From: Omphiscola glabra
Taxonomy: Eukaryota; Mollusca; Gastropoda; Lymnaeidae
Direction: 5' to 3'
Length of the DNA: 64,000 nucleotides
NCBI GenBank assembly: GCA_964017045.1
Contig: OZ024811.1
Span: forward strand, 14,783,812-14,847,811
Shown in pieces: positions 37,581 to 49,400 of the stretch; within the stretch, counting starts at the first letter, position 1; every line of letters starts with the position of its first letter. The position numbers were made by a program, and so were the translations under genes. The notes under the pieces are model-generated. The model was not told the origin of the DNA, searched no databases, and saw only the letters and a program-made list of their open reading frames with translations.

Positions 37581-39120
37581 TGTAAATTCCATAAATTTTA
37601 CTATGCCAGTTATTATGTGACACCTTTCCCGATGACCTTTTGACCCTTAGTCACAACACAGATTAAACTTGTGCTTTACTATACATATTTTTATACCCAA
37701 GCCGACCATTTCAACAGTTAAAGTTTTACAAAATACAAAAACAAAGTGTCATCAAAAAGTCATAGCAATTTTTAAAAATCCAGAGCAATAATATCTCATT
37801 GTTACACACGATTCACTTTTAAGAACACACAAAAAAAACAACACACTCCCTCCCCGAAATAATAGAAAAAAATCTCAACACTATATACATAGCTAACACA
37901 GCACTCCCTAACAAATTCAATCATTTTGTCGGGCTTAAACCTGGAAATTCATCCAACAACATATACTCTCCACTCCCCACCTCAGGCAATACACTCACCT
38001 CTACAAAGTTGAGCTATACGACACAATTAATTATAAATAACACCAACCCTGCCTGAAATTACCTGACATTACACCAGGGTTCACTTTGATTCTGGAGCGA
38101 CACGTGTCATTTATTACAAAAACATCACTTCCAGTGGCACTTAGACATTCCTCTTCGTATAACCTTTTAAGGTCTCTCCCAATAATGTCCACCTTTTTTT
38201 TACTCTGCGACCCCCCCCCCTTCCCTCCATGAAACAACCTAACAACATCAGCCTCATGGTACCCGTAACCGGATTACTTTTAAATACGTTCACATCCTGT
38301 GACGGCCTTTTAGTACAGGAAAGAAAGTAACTGCATGCCTGGAGCATCAAATTCTAGAATCATAATTATTTTGCTAAATGTTCATTTAATTAATTTTTTT
38401 GGAAGAATTAGGGCAAACTATTACATTCTATTACATTCCAGGAGATACTTATTTGTAAAAGCGTTGCGGGGGGGGGGGGGGCGTGTTTTTTAATTTTAAA
38501 AACGTGTGGACTGTTGGGTGCTGTTGCAACAGATAAGAATATAGAACCGTTGACACACAAACCCAAATAAGCAACAACATTAATAGTGGAGAGTGCATTT
38601 TATTGTAACTATAATTTTTACTTCTTTTGTTTTTACTTGATTAAAAAATACAGCACTGTTAAGCAGATTATCAAAGCAAAGAAACAAATAAAAAAAAAAA
38701 AAAAAGAAGAGTGGTTTAATAGATGGGTGATGGGCTCAACAGTACGAGGTGTGTGTTCACACACGTGCCGGCCCAGACCATATCTTAATCAGGGGCGTCA
38801 TTTCAGTTTTTTCAGGGGGGGGGCAATCCAAAACTTGGGCGGCTTGTTGGGTTGTTTATTTCTGGGGGAGGGGCGCCACAGTACATAGCAATTTAAATAA
38901 AACCTGCAAATTCAGGAAGTGCAAGTAAATCCATCTTTGAGTCTGAATATTTCCAGAGGGAGTGATCCTATCAATTTCAATCACATAGGGGCACATTTTA
39001 TAATGGCTACCATTGCAACTTTTTGTGCCTATATGTGCTTTAGGAGCAGCGAGGTGGCTTCAACAAGAATGTCCCTTGGTAAAAAGTGCGGGAAATTAAA
39101 AGTAGGAGAGAAAGGTCGTC
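37581..39120. other. Unassigned sequence with decayed repeats
   Basis: Short open frames on both strands without recognisable domains; poly-G run at 38467. CAGGGGCGTCATTTCAG near 38790 may be another hAT end. Confidence 0.35.
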
Positions 39121-39275
39121 TCTAACGGTAATAAACCATTTATCTCTTATGAAATTGAGCGTCATACACAGACGGCCGGGAATAACGTTGAGCTAGCGGT
39201 AATAAACCATTTATCGGCCGGGAAAAACGTTGAGCTAGCGGTAATAAAACCATTTATCGGCCGGGACTAAAATTG
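39120..39275. repeat. Short tandem repeat, three units
   Basis: GGTAATAAACCATTTATC and GGCCGGGAAAAACGTTGAG recur at about 45-60 bp spacing. Confidence 0.75.
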
Positions 39276-39590
39276 AGCGTTCTTCCCAACCGACTGTGTT
39301 AGTATAACAACTCCCAATTTCTACACTCTTCATTTGATTTTCATCCTCTTGAAAGACAATTGCCGCGGCACACCTAGCATCGTTACAAGGCATATCAGTG
39401 TGCCGCTACTACCCGTTTGCGTAGCCCTGCTATGGAACACACTTAAAATAGCAATATAATATAGACAAAACACATGTTTTTGTTTTACTTTTAGGCCTAA
39501 GTTATCTCTTTCATAATCCAAATTTAAGATAATGAAAGCTTTTTCTGTTGAGATTCCGACTGAAATACTGAACTAAAGAAAGAAGACGCC

Positions 39591-39798
39591 CAGAGGCGTA
39601 GCGAAGGGGTGGGCATGGGGACAGATGTCCCCGGGCGGCAGTTAGTTAGGGGCGCCAAAATATGCTTTGGTATTATTTTATTGATGAACATAATGGGTTT
39701 GAGGGGTTGAAAAAAGACAAAAGGGGCGCTTTAAAATGAATCTTGTCCCCGGTCGCGAATCTCGTCCCCGGTCGCCAAACACTCTAGCTACGCCTCTG
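39591..39798. mobile_element. hAT MITE with near-perfect target duplication
   Basis: Ends CAGAGGCGTAGCGAAG and TAGCTACGCCTCTG, flanked by AAGACGCC (39583-39590) and AAGACACC (39799-39806), 7 of 8 matching. 208 bp. A diverged relative lies at about 46275-46400. Confidence 0.85.
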
Positions 39799-39829
39799 AA
39801 GACACCTAAGGTAATTGGTTACAATAGGA

Positions 39830-40020
39830 AATTAGTAAAACACAGTAAGGGTAAACCTGAAAAAAGGAACGCAACAAAACAACGAACGTGTCGGCAGGAA
39901 GCCTTCATCAGCTAACAAACAGAAAAACGAATAAAATTTTAAAATATTTTTAAAAATTAAAAATATTATAGCACTTAGCTGATAAGTAGTGTCCAAAAGG
40001 GCAGCTAAAGATTTGTGACA
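39830..40020 (-). mobile_element. Second copy of the CTGATGA-containing repeat
   Basis: Same order of motifs as at 18735: CTGATGAAGGCTTCCTGCCG, then TTCGTTGTTTTGTTGCGTTC on the minus strand. Confidence 0.45.
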
Positions 40021-41170
40021 GACAGTAAGTGGGAGAAAAGTTAAATAGCGAAGAGGGAAAGAAAAGAGGATTGGTTTAAGCTTTATAAAAAGAATATAGG
40101 AAACCTGTGCACAGAGCTCCGCGTGGCTTTGGTAACTGAAGGACATTTTATATTTTTTCTTCTTCTATATATTAAGTGCCCATGATCAATTTATTGATCA
40201 TTCTGGCTCCTATGCATTATATTTTATTACTTGCAAGGGCTACTAGCGATGGTAGCATCCCTTTGGGGTTGGAAGGCCTGAGTTAATAGACGCAACTGTG
40301 TTAAGTGTTGTCGCCCCAATGGTTCCTTTTGGAAGCTTGTTCCAGTCCCTGATTATGGGCCCCAGAGTTGTGAAATGGGTAAAAATTAATATAATATTTT
40401 AAATTACATTGACGTATGTATAGTAGTCGAAAGTCACGCAATGTCACCGCCTGTGCCTTGCTATTCTAATGCACCCCCCCCCCCCAGCACTTTCTAACTA
40501 GATTTAGTTTGAATTTGAAGACAATGATGTCCCATTCATAGCCAGTAATTCGTAAACAGGCGATTTACATGATACATTACATTTTATTTCGTCCATCTGC
40601 TTCAGGAAAATTTTAAGAAATTTTCTTTTGACTTACTTTTAATTTCCACCCCATCCTTACTTTACGGCAGTCTGCGCATGTATAATATTGTCAGTAATGT
40701 CAGTGTCATTCTGATTAATGAGGCTACTATAATTAGTTAGTGTTTAGGCGAACTATTATTACTAGGAGTACTATTAGTAAATATTATTTACATAATATTA
40801 ATTCAGAGGACTATCGGATGATTAATATAATTAATATTAGTACCATCCTAACAGTGTTTCTTTCTGAATTCTTTTGGGGAAAAGGGGGAGTTGGGGGGGG
40901 GGGGGAGAGAAATACCCTGCGGAGAAATTCAACTGCACTACCCCCACCCACACTTCCCCTAGAACTGTAAACAATAAAACGTAAGTTTATTTGTTAAAAT
41001 GACTAAATTGGCCTTATTATAAAATTTTTAAAAATAATATTAACTGTTGCCTTAATGAAATGCCTTTCTCTACCGTGTCCAATTAGTGGAGACTGTGAAA
41101 TTTCCCTGCGCTCGATAAATGTAATTATCCGTAATTTTAATAGTTATTAATAGTCTTAACTTTGCTATAC

Positions 41171-41389
41171 CAGTGGTTCTCAACCTTCCTAATACCACGA
41201 ACCTTTAATACAGTTCCTCATGTTGTGACGACCCCCAATCATAAAATAATTTTCTTCTATATAGTAACGGCCCACGATCATTTTCGTTGCTTTGTCATAA
41301 ATATGTGTTTTCCGATGGTCTCAAACGACCACTGTGTAAGGGTAGTTCAAACACCCAAAGGGTCGTGACCCACAGAATGAGAACCTCAG
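41171..41389. mobile_element. SPIN/URR1-like hAT MITE
   Basis: The left end CAGTGGTTCTCAACCTTCCT and the segments TTTAATACAGTTCCTCATGT, ATAAATATGTGTTTTCCGAT and GGGTCGTGACCCACAG follow, in order, the SPIN_NA/URR1 consensus as I recall it. Flanks TGCTATAC and ATCTAGAC are compatible with a diverged 8-bp target duplication. 219 bp, with some internal insertion and deletion. The match is from memory, not a search. Confidence 0.75.
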
Positions 41390-41397
41390 ATCTAGAC

Positions 41398-44300
41398 GAT
41401 TACACTGTTCGACTATAAATATCGTACCTCTCCGAAAATTTGCGACTCCTGATTACAACTTACACGACGAATTCTAGCTCCTTATTGTTCGTTTTTATCG
41501 GTATTTTCATTTATTATTTTTTCAAATCCACAAATTTAAAGACTTTAATAAAACTAACTTTACATCAATATAAAAGTATTTAAATTTAATAAGTTGTTGC
41601 TATGTATTAAACATAAGCAATCTCTTTTTTAAAAATCTGCTTTAATAAATAATTAATTTAGTTATTAGCATGATATTAAATGTACTCGATTCCATGATTA
41701 TTAAATTAAAAGCGTTGTGTTTTCTTTACAAATGAGGTAAAATTGGTCCACAGTTTCCTGAATAAAAGATATTTTTTTTAACTTTACCTATGTTTATTAA
41801 ACTCCTATCTGCTTTTCTCTTTTTAATATAAAAATAATAAACAATCTTCCTCATCAATTTGCATTTTAAATAAAAATTCCTATAGAAAGTTAATTTAAAA
41901 ATTAAATAAAACTTTTTAAACTTGAATTTCAATTATCATGGTAACTCCATTTTTAATACTAGTTTGAGGAAAACAAATAGTTCTTTCTAAATTGTAATAT
42001 TAAAAAATAAATACTATGGATTTAGTTTAAACTTTTTTTGAAAAGTTTATGGAAGAGGCAATTTGTAATTTATCTGCAGAATGTTATAGCAGTTTTAGTT
42101 GAAAATAAACTTTTCAATCAACTGAATATTGGGAAATCTTTACTTTATTTTTATGCGATTTCCCTCAGATGAAATCATACATTAATAATAAATGTAAATC
42201 TTTTGTAAACATCTCATTGCTTCTTACAGTCTTAAAAACCCATAAACTGTAGGCTATAAACCTTTCAACATAACAGTATTTTTCTCTTTTTGACTCTGGC
42301 AAAACTTAAAAAAATATTTAGAAAATTAAATTATAATTCTACGTAAGATGTTTTTGTTTTGTAATTTGCGTTCAAACTGTAAAAATATGTTCCCAGTGGG
42401 CTTTGTGTGAGTGTATGTGTTTGTGTGTGTATGTTTATGCGTGTATGTTTATATATGTGTGTGTGTGATGGAAACATTTTTTGGAAGGAATATTAGATTT
42501 TAAAAATCATTTATGAATCAAGTAATTTACCCCAAAAATAGATTTAAAAAATTGAAAAACAAATAAATATTTGTATAACATAACCAGGTTAAGCAGAGCC
42601 ATCGCTTGACCTTTTGAGGCCCCCTGCAAATTTCAGTTTTGTCTTTCCCCCGGCCCCCTTAAAATGTATAATTTAAAAAGTTTCAACAGCACAGCATTAA
42701 ACCCCTAAATATCCGAGGCCCACTGAAGCCATAGGGGTTGTAGGATCAAGTCAAGTAACACCAAAATGTTTAACTAGTGTCTCTACCGTTGCTCTCTGAT
42801 TATGTATAGAATGTTGCAAAATTATATTGAGGTACTGTATATGCTAAAATGCTTAATGATTTAAAGGGTGAGACCAGGCTAGGGCAAAAAGAATACCCTT
42901 AAGGGTGTCATAACTGGAATTAATTTATTTCATGATAGGTTGGGCTGGAGTCAGATCGTTATTATGGGTAATTTTGGAAGTTTCTTACCCAAAAATCTTA
43001 AATCTCACCCCCTCCCAAATTTTCTGAAAGAAACTCTGAAATCAAGTATACACCAAAATGTATTCCCGCAAATTAAATTTATCAACAATTTTTTAAGGGG
43101 ACGCCTGCTCCTCTTTTGCTGTAGAGTCTTCGGCGCTCCCGATTTCTGCACCACCCTTCCCCGACACCAATCAATATAACAGTAAGGGGTGGAATTTAAG
43201 CTTGTGCAAAATGATTACCCAGGGGTTCATGTATGGCTCAGGATGCCATAATGCCTCAAATAACGCTTGAAAAAATTCTTCCGCCGATCAAACAGTGGAG
43301 TTGATACAATGAATACTCCAAATTCACTTCATATTGTAACACAGAATTCTCCAAAATGCACCTCTTGATTTTGAAATAATCAACAAATTCATTGTTTTGA
43401 AAAGCCATTGTCGTCCTCGATTTCAGCACCGATTCCCGATAACAATGACAGCGTAGATTGACCTGATCGCAAAATGTTGTGCCGATACATACACTAACCT
43501 AGTTGCGTAGCTAGTGTAGGTCCACTCTAGGCGGGCCAAGATGTTTTCCGCACACCCTTTCACGCTTAGCCGGCCCTACTGTTGCTGGCACCTCGGGCAA
43601 GCTTAACTTAGGCGCACCTTTTAAGAATAATAATACAATTGTAAGGGAAACAAAAGTAGGGGTTAGGTATTGAGTTTAACTTAAGTTAGCATACCGATAT
43701 GACATTTTCTTCCCTAACGTTTAGAACAGCAAATCTTTTTATTTCACGTTCTATTATTCTTACACGGCGCACACATGCAATGTTTTTTCTTATTTGGGAA
43801 GAATGTTAATGGTGCCCCAAGTTGCCGGTTCCTAAGTTGCCGGTACATTGACTAAGCTCTGCAAAAGTAGGTACATTCATTTAAAAATTCTACAATAATC
43901 ATCTTGAAATTTTGACCCTCCAAAAATAGCATATTTATATCTCAAATACGCTACTGTAACATTATCACGCAATGTTTTGAAGAATTATCGTCGTAATGTT
44001 GTTATGTGTTTTCACAAATGAACTCGCTAGATATCGCTCAAATAGTATTCAGTAGCTGCAGTATTACAGTAATATTTCTTCCCCCGTATCTTCAATGTGC
44101 GTGTGATGTTTCCCCCTCCCACCATCGTATCCGCCATTGGTTTCTCATTTTTTTTTTAAAATTCCCGGCGGCTTTGGCAAATGTAGGGTTTCACCAGGAT
44201 CTCTTTATTAAATTCTAATAAGGTCAATTCCAAAAAAGCGAATACATCAAAATGTAAGACAGGCCGTAATACTTTATGAAAACCTTGAACGGGCCGAAAG

Positions 44301-44590
44301 ATAATTGGCCGGGTGAAAGCGATTAATAATAAAGAATATTTCGTTACTTCGCCAGCACCCACTTGACGCGGCGTATATTTTGGTTTATACCTGTAAACTT
44401 AATTCTTCATTTTAACTAAAATTAACTACTACAATTGACATCCAACTTAACATTACAAATTATACAAATTCAATTATCTTTCATTTGATACCTCATTTGG
44501 TCTTACAAACCAAACAATAATATTTTAAATTGTTTTTTAATCCAAGCCTCTCAATTCTAGTACCCGGGTACCAATAGGACCAGCCTTTTT
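41398..44590. other. AT-rich intergenic region
   Basis: No gene recognised. Contains a TG/TATG microsatellite (42405-42470) and scattered TE-like GC-richer patches around 42600 and 43500-43870. Confidence 0.4.
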
Positions 44591-44679
44591 TTTTTAAAGG
44601 ATATGAAGTATATATATTTCGTTCCTTTTAAAATGCTGTTTTTAATTTGAGTATCGAAATATTATTTTAAATATTACTT

Positions 44680-44910
44680 GATTGATTGATTGATTGAATA
44701 GAGTTCTTATATAGCGCTCATGCCATGCTATGACTCGCGGCTCCGATGTTAGATGTTCGAGGGGCACGTGAACTCCATCTCCCCATCTCCGGGTTTGCCT
44801 TGCCTTCTCTTAGATGGTGGTGTTTTTCTTGCTTGACTGTGATTTGGCGGGGATTGAACTCCTGACCATTAGGTTGAGATTTGCTCAGTTTTGACCACTC
44901 AGCCACCCAG
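44680..44910 (-). mobile_element. tRNA-derived SINE (block B upstream)
   Basis: Starts with (TGAT)n and GAGTTCTTATATAGCGCTC, which is its 3' tail in inverse. It ends with the inverse of a tRNA-like head: A box GTGGCTGAGTGGTCAA (44890-44905) and B box GGTCAGGAGTTCAATCC (44851-44867). It interrupts the region upstream of PRDM9-B and is absent from block A. Confidence 0.8.
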
Positions 44911-45436
44911 TATACTTCATTATACGAATACTTATGAGTTGGACTACTTTGTAGTTTATACGTTTAAAAATGTTTTTTGCTTTGTTAAATATTTTTAATA
45001 GTCTAACATTCTTTTGCGACTTAAAAATATAGCAACTAAAAATTAAGGTTTGAGAAATAGCGTAGATGGAAGAATAGCGCCTTTATCGCCAATTGTTGTT
45101 CAAAATACATCGTTTTTATTTTTTAAATAGCTACATTGAGATTCCATTTTTCAACCAGATTAATAATAGAGATTTTAACTTAAAGAAAAATTTAAAAATT
45201 AATTCCAATCTGCTATTTTAAACAGATAATTAAATGGCTATATTTTAAGTTGTCTTATTGTATCGTTAATTTGATCGTATGACTATCAAATTAAAATCGA
45301 ATACAACTACCGCTAATAATAGCAGCTGGTGGCGCCTTTTAAATTCAAATCAAAGCTCACTTCTTACATAACCTTTGTTGCCGTAAGTATTATTTTTTAT
45401 TGTAATGTATTCATCGTAAAAATTAATCATTAGGCT

Positions 45437-45638
45437 AATGCGAAGAGATATCACAGTGACTTCGTTTGCAAAACATTTAGGGTTCAGATTAGGTTTAGGG
45501 ATCTATTTAGGGTTAAGGTTAGGTTTAAAGATTTAGGATTTTTTTTCATTATTTTTAAACGTTTTATTCTTAATTTTACGGGTCGCGGCAATCAAGCTGG
45601 CGGTTATGGAAAAAAACGCGGTGCTATCTCTTCGCATT
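45437..45638. mobile_element. MITE with degenerate telomere-like interior
   Basis: Perfect 14-bp inverted ends AATGCGAAGAGATA / TATCTCTTCGCATT. The interior (45476-45540) has irregular TTAGGG/TTAGGTTTAGGG units. Present only in block B, about 0.83 kb upstream of the PRDM9-B start. Confidence 0.75.
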
Positions 45639-45843
45639 TACCCATCATGTTTGTCTTATTCTTCTCTGTTGATCTAACTTAAACTACTCATAGTCATAGC
45701 ATTTTTGTGACTTCTTTTTATGAACCAAATTGAACCGACTATTATGTCACTATTCAGGAAATAAATTTTATACCATGACATGTGTCCTAAAATCTATTAG
45801 AGATTTAGAATTGGCTATTTGGGGGTCTTACTATACTATAGAC

Positions 45844-46183
45844 CAGGGGTGGGCAAACTTGTTGTGCTGAGGGCCACATTGAAATATGTAAAACTATTTG
45901 GGGGCCGCATGTATATTATGTCCAATTTTTACGTGTCGATAAACATTTATCTATATTAAAAATCGCATTTTAGCATTACAAGTACAAGACAAAAGTCAAG
46001 GACTGTTTTTAAAAAATTGAAAATTAGAAAAATGTTGATACAAAATGTAAAAACAATTATAACGGTACATGAAATTCTGTAAAATTCAACAATATGACTT
46101 AAAAACAAAGAGTTTTTTAAATTATAAAATGCCTCAGAGGGCCGCATAAAATCAAATGCCGGGCCGTAGTTTGCCCACCCCTG
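45844..46183. mobile_element. hAT MITE with perfect 8-bp target duplication
   Basis: Ends CAGGGGTGGGCAAACT and AGTTTGCCCACCCCTG, flanked by CTATAGAC (45836-45843 and 46184-46191). It lies about 290 bp upstream of the PRDM9-B start codon and is absent from block A. Confidence 0.92.
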
Positions 46184-46274
46184 CTATAGACTATAGTATT
46201 TGTATACCATTAAAATTAAGCTTTACCCTTTAAAAATGCAAGCTCACACACATGTGTGTATCACAGACAGTAGA

Positions 46275-46400
46275 TCAGAGGGGAATAGATGTCCCCTAGT
46301 GTCAGACCAGCATGGGCATCAAAATGGACTTTGATAGTATTTTATTGATTAAAATAATGGGCTTCAGAGTTAAAGGGGGGGGGGGGGGGCTAGAAAAAAA
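46275..46400. mobile_element. Diverged hAT MITE fragment
   Basis: CAGAGGGGAATAGATGTCCC and TAGTATTTTATTGATTAAAA parallel the element at 39591-39798; it ends in a poly-G run. Only about 70 bp from the PRDM9-B start, so the proximal upstream sequence of B is transposon-derived. Confidence 0.6.
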
Positions 46401-46471
46401 ATAAAAATTGTGTTCAAGGTTTGCAATGCTTCCCTTTATATAGTGTTGAGATAACTACAAGTCATCAATCA

Positions 46472-49400
46472 ATGGAGAAGTGTTTTAAAAGTCCCCCCAA
46501 AAATGCAGTAACTATTGAGGAGTTTTTTACACCTGAAGAATATGCCGCTATACCTGCCTATGAAAGACTGCACTTGATGAGCTTAAGACAAAATTATGAA
46601 ATTCTTAAACAAGCTGGTAAGAGCAAATTAAAGACATGATTTTTATTACGTAAAAGAGTAATAAATGAACAGAATACAAAGTTAGACTTTTTGGCTAATG
46701 TTTTTATCCGTAAATTTGGCTTTAATTTTTTAAATATAATTTATATGATCTATACTACATATTAAATATGTAATAAAGGGAATTTAAAAAAAAGACTTTA
46801 GAGCTTTTTAAAATTAATAAAAATTCAATTACAGTGTATTGAGAGGAATTATTTAATCCAATAAATTATCATAGAATCATTGAATGATCTCAAAGTTAAT
46901 TTTTCATAACATGTAAAGTTATATGATTGTATATTGGATAGTTGACATTTTATAAAATAGTTCTCATGCAAGATTGTGACCTAAAAGTTAAACATATTTG
47001 TAAAGATAACTTTTTGTTAAGTGCTGACTAGAAATAAAGCTCTATTCATTACTCTTGCAGGTTTATCTGTAAAACCTCCAGAATTCATGATTAAGAAAAA
47101 CACACAGGACAGATGCAGTGTCTCCAATAGTATTCCTGTCTCAGACTCAGAAGAATCAGATTATGAATGGACGCCAGCTGTAGAAAAAGAAGCTGCAACA
47201 CCAGGTAAAATTAGTAAAAATATTCATTCATTTCATTTAGTTGTCTTGCCCGGACTGGTACTTGAGGTAATATTTTTTTATTGCCACTTCTTTCTATTGG
47301 CCAATTTTGAGAGAGCTGACAGGTTTCTTTTCTGCAGAAAATTCTGCCTGAATTCTTTTACCTTCCATCTTTTAGTCTGCCATCTTTTTGTTTTCTCTAG
47401 ACTATCCATCTTGGTTCTGGCAGTTTAAAACAGAGAAACTAATTTTTTTGCTCTCATTGGCATCTCTGTGGTTCATTAAAATGAGACATAATATTGACCC
47501 CAAAATTATCTTTTTTTTTTTTTTTTTTAAAAAAAGGAAGTTGGGTGCTTATTTAAAAGAAAATTAAAATCACCCTCATCATGCAAAAATTGTAAGTCGT
47601 TTGACTAAAATTGCATTACTGTATGTTTTCTCTACATTTGAATTTTAACAGAATATTTTATTAAATTTTATTGTATTTGGAAGGTACAAGAAAAAAACAG
47701 GTCACCTTTTGGAAAATTCCAGGAGATAAAGTTGACTGCACTAAAAGCAAAGCAGAAAAGTCAAAAAAAAGGAAAAAAGTTAGATTTGAAATATTTTATA
47801 TTACAATAGATAAGTTTTATTAATTGCAAAAAAGGGTATTTATAATTATTGTTTAGCAGAGATAATATATGCTTCAATTATAACATTTAAAAAAATTTTT
47901 TTTGGACATATTTAACAATCTTTAGGCAGCAAACTTAAACTAAATGTTTGTTTAGTGCTTGAATTAGGAAATAAAATATGGTTTCATTTAATATAGCATA
48001 GGCCTACTTATTCAATTCAATGAACTATTAGTGCTTATTTCAAAACTTTGCTAGTTCAAGAAACAAGTCAAAGTTAATGAGAAAGAAGAGGAGAGTGAGG
48101 AGGAAGTCCATATATATCCATTTAGGATGAAAAGAATAACAAATTGTATGTCTCTAGCCATCCCTGAAGATGATGATTACTTCTGTAAGTATAGGAGCTT
48201 AATGTCTGTAGGCTTATTCTATTTTTTAATTTTGAAAAGACGTGTCTTAAGTTTCAAGCTTCTAGTTTTGTATTTATAATATTGATTGAACTAAAAACAA
48301 TGAATGTGTAATATTAATAATAGTGTTATTAATTCTTGTCCAATGCCATTCAAAAATGACATTTAGTATGTCTAATAAAAACTATGAACAACAATTTTAC
48401 TCTATAGTCTTTCCTGTTCAACTAGGTTCCCACTCTCATAGTTTGAAAGCTTTTAGTATAACTATACAAAGGTAAAACAGGATAGAGATGACATAAGTGT
48501 AAACATAGTTGTAGTTCATTTTCTTGTTCATCACCCTGAGTTTCATTGTAATAATTGCACCAGTTTATCTTAGATTTTTTTTAAAATACAGAAACTGATC
48601 ATGTAGCGATTGTAGTGTAGTCAGTCTGCTAATCTCACAAATGGAATGAGTTAAATTTTGTATCTCACTAATAAACTCTTTTAATCTCATTTTATTTGTC
48701 AGTATGTCATCAACTTATAAGCTAGCTACATGACTATAGATCAGACAGTCATTAATTTATTCTTAAAGTCTTTTAATTTCAACTGGGGGGGGGGGGGTGC
48801 AGGCTATGGTATTTTGGTTGGATGAAGTTAAGCTTGAATTTAGTTGTTACTATTAATATTATATTAATGTAATAGTTTCTTTTTTCAGTTTGTGAAGAGT
48901 GCAATTTTGAGTATATGTCTGAGTGCCCATTACATGGCCTTGTTCCAGTAGAAGATCGAAAAGTAAGAATTGAATAATTTTATATTTAGTGTCAATAGTG
49001 TAGGCTACTAAAAATATTTAGTTTCCTGTTTAGAGTAAATCAAATGCATCAGACTTTAATTAAATTTGGGAGCTTCTTCATCAAATTCAATATAACTTTA
49101 TAAAAAAAACTCGAATAATCTTTAAATAATCTCTAAACTTAAAGCAGTCTCATAGCAAATATATATTGATTTCAATTGAAAACATTAATTATTGAAAGTC
49201 AAATCCATTATACAAGATATAGCTCATAACATTATTGTTCAGGGTGATGAAAAGAAAGCTGTTTCACTAACTTCCCACCTATTTTTAAAAAAATAGAAAT
49301 TTGTGTAAGTAAAATATTAAAAAACGAAATACAAATTTAATTGCTTAGGCTACAGTGGGTTTTTCAATTTGGTAGCTAATCAGTTAAATAAAACAAATAA

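Noticed and set aside
44851..44906. Minus-strand tRNA gene
   Set aside because: Same reason: SINE head with a long body and a (TGAT)n tail.
45476..45540. Interstitial telomere or chromosome-fusion scar (TTAGGG units)
   Set aside because: Units are irregular and lie inside a MITE with perfect inverted ends.
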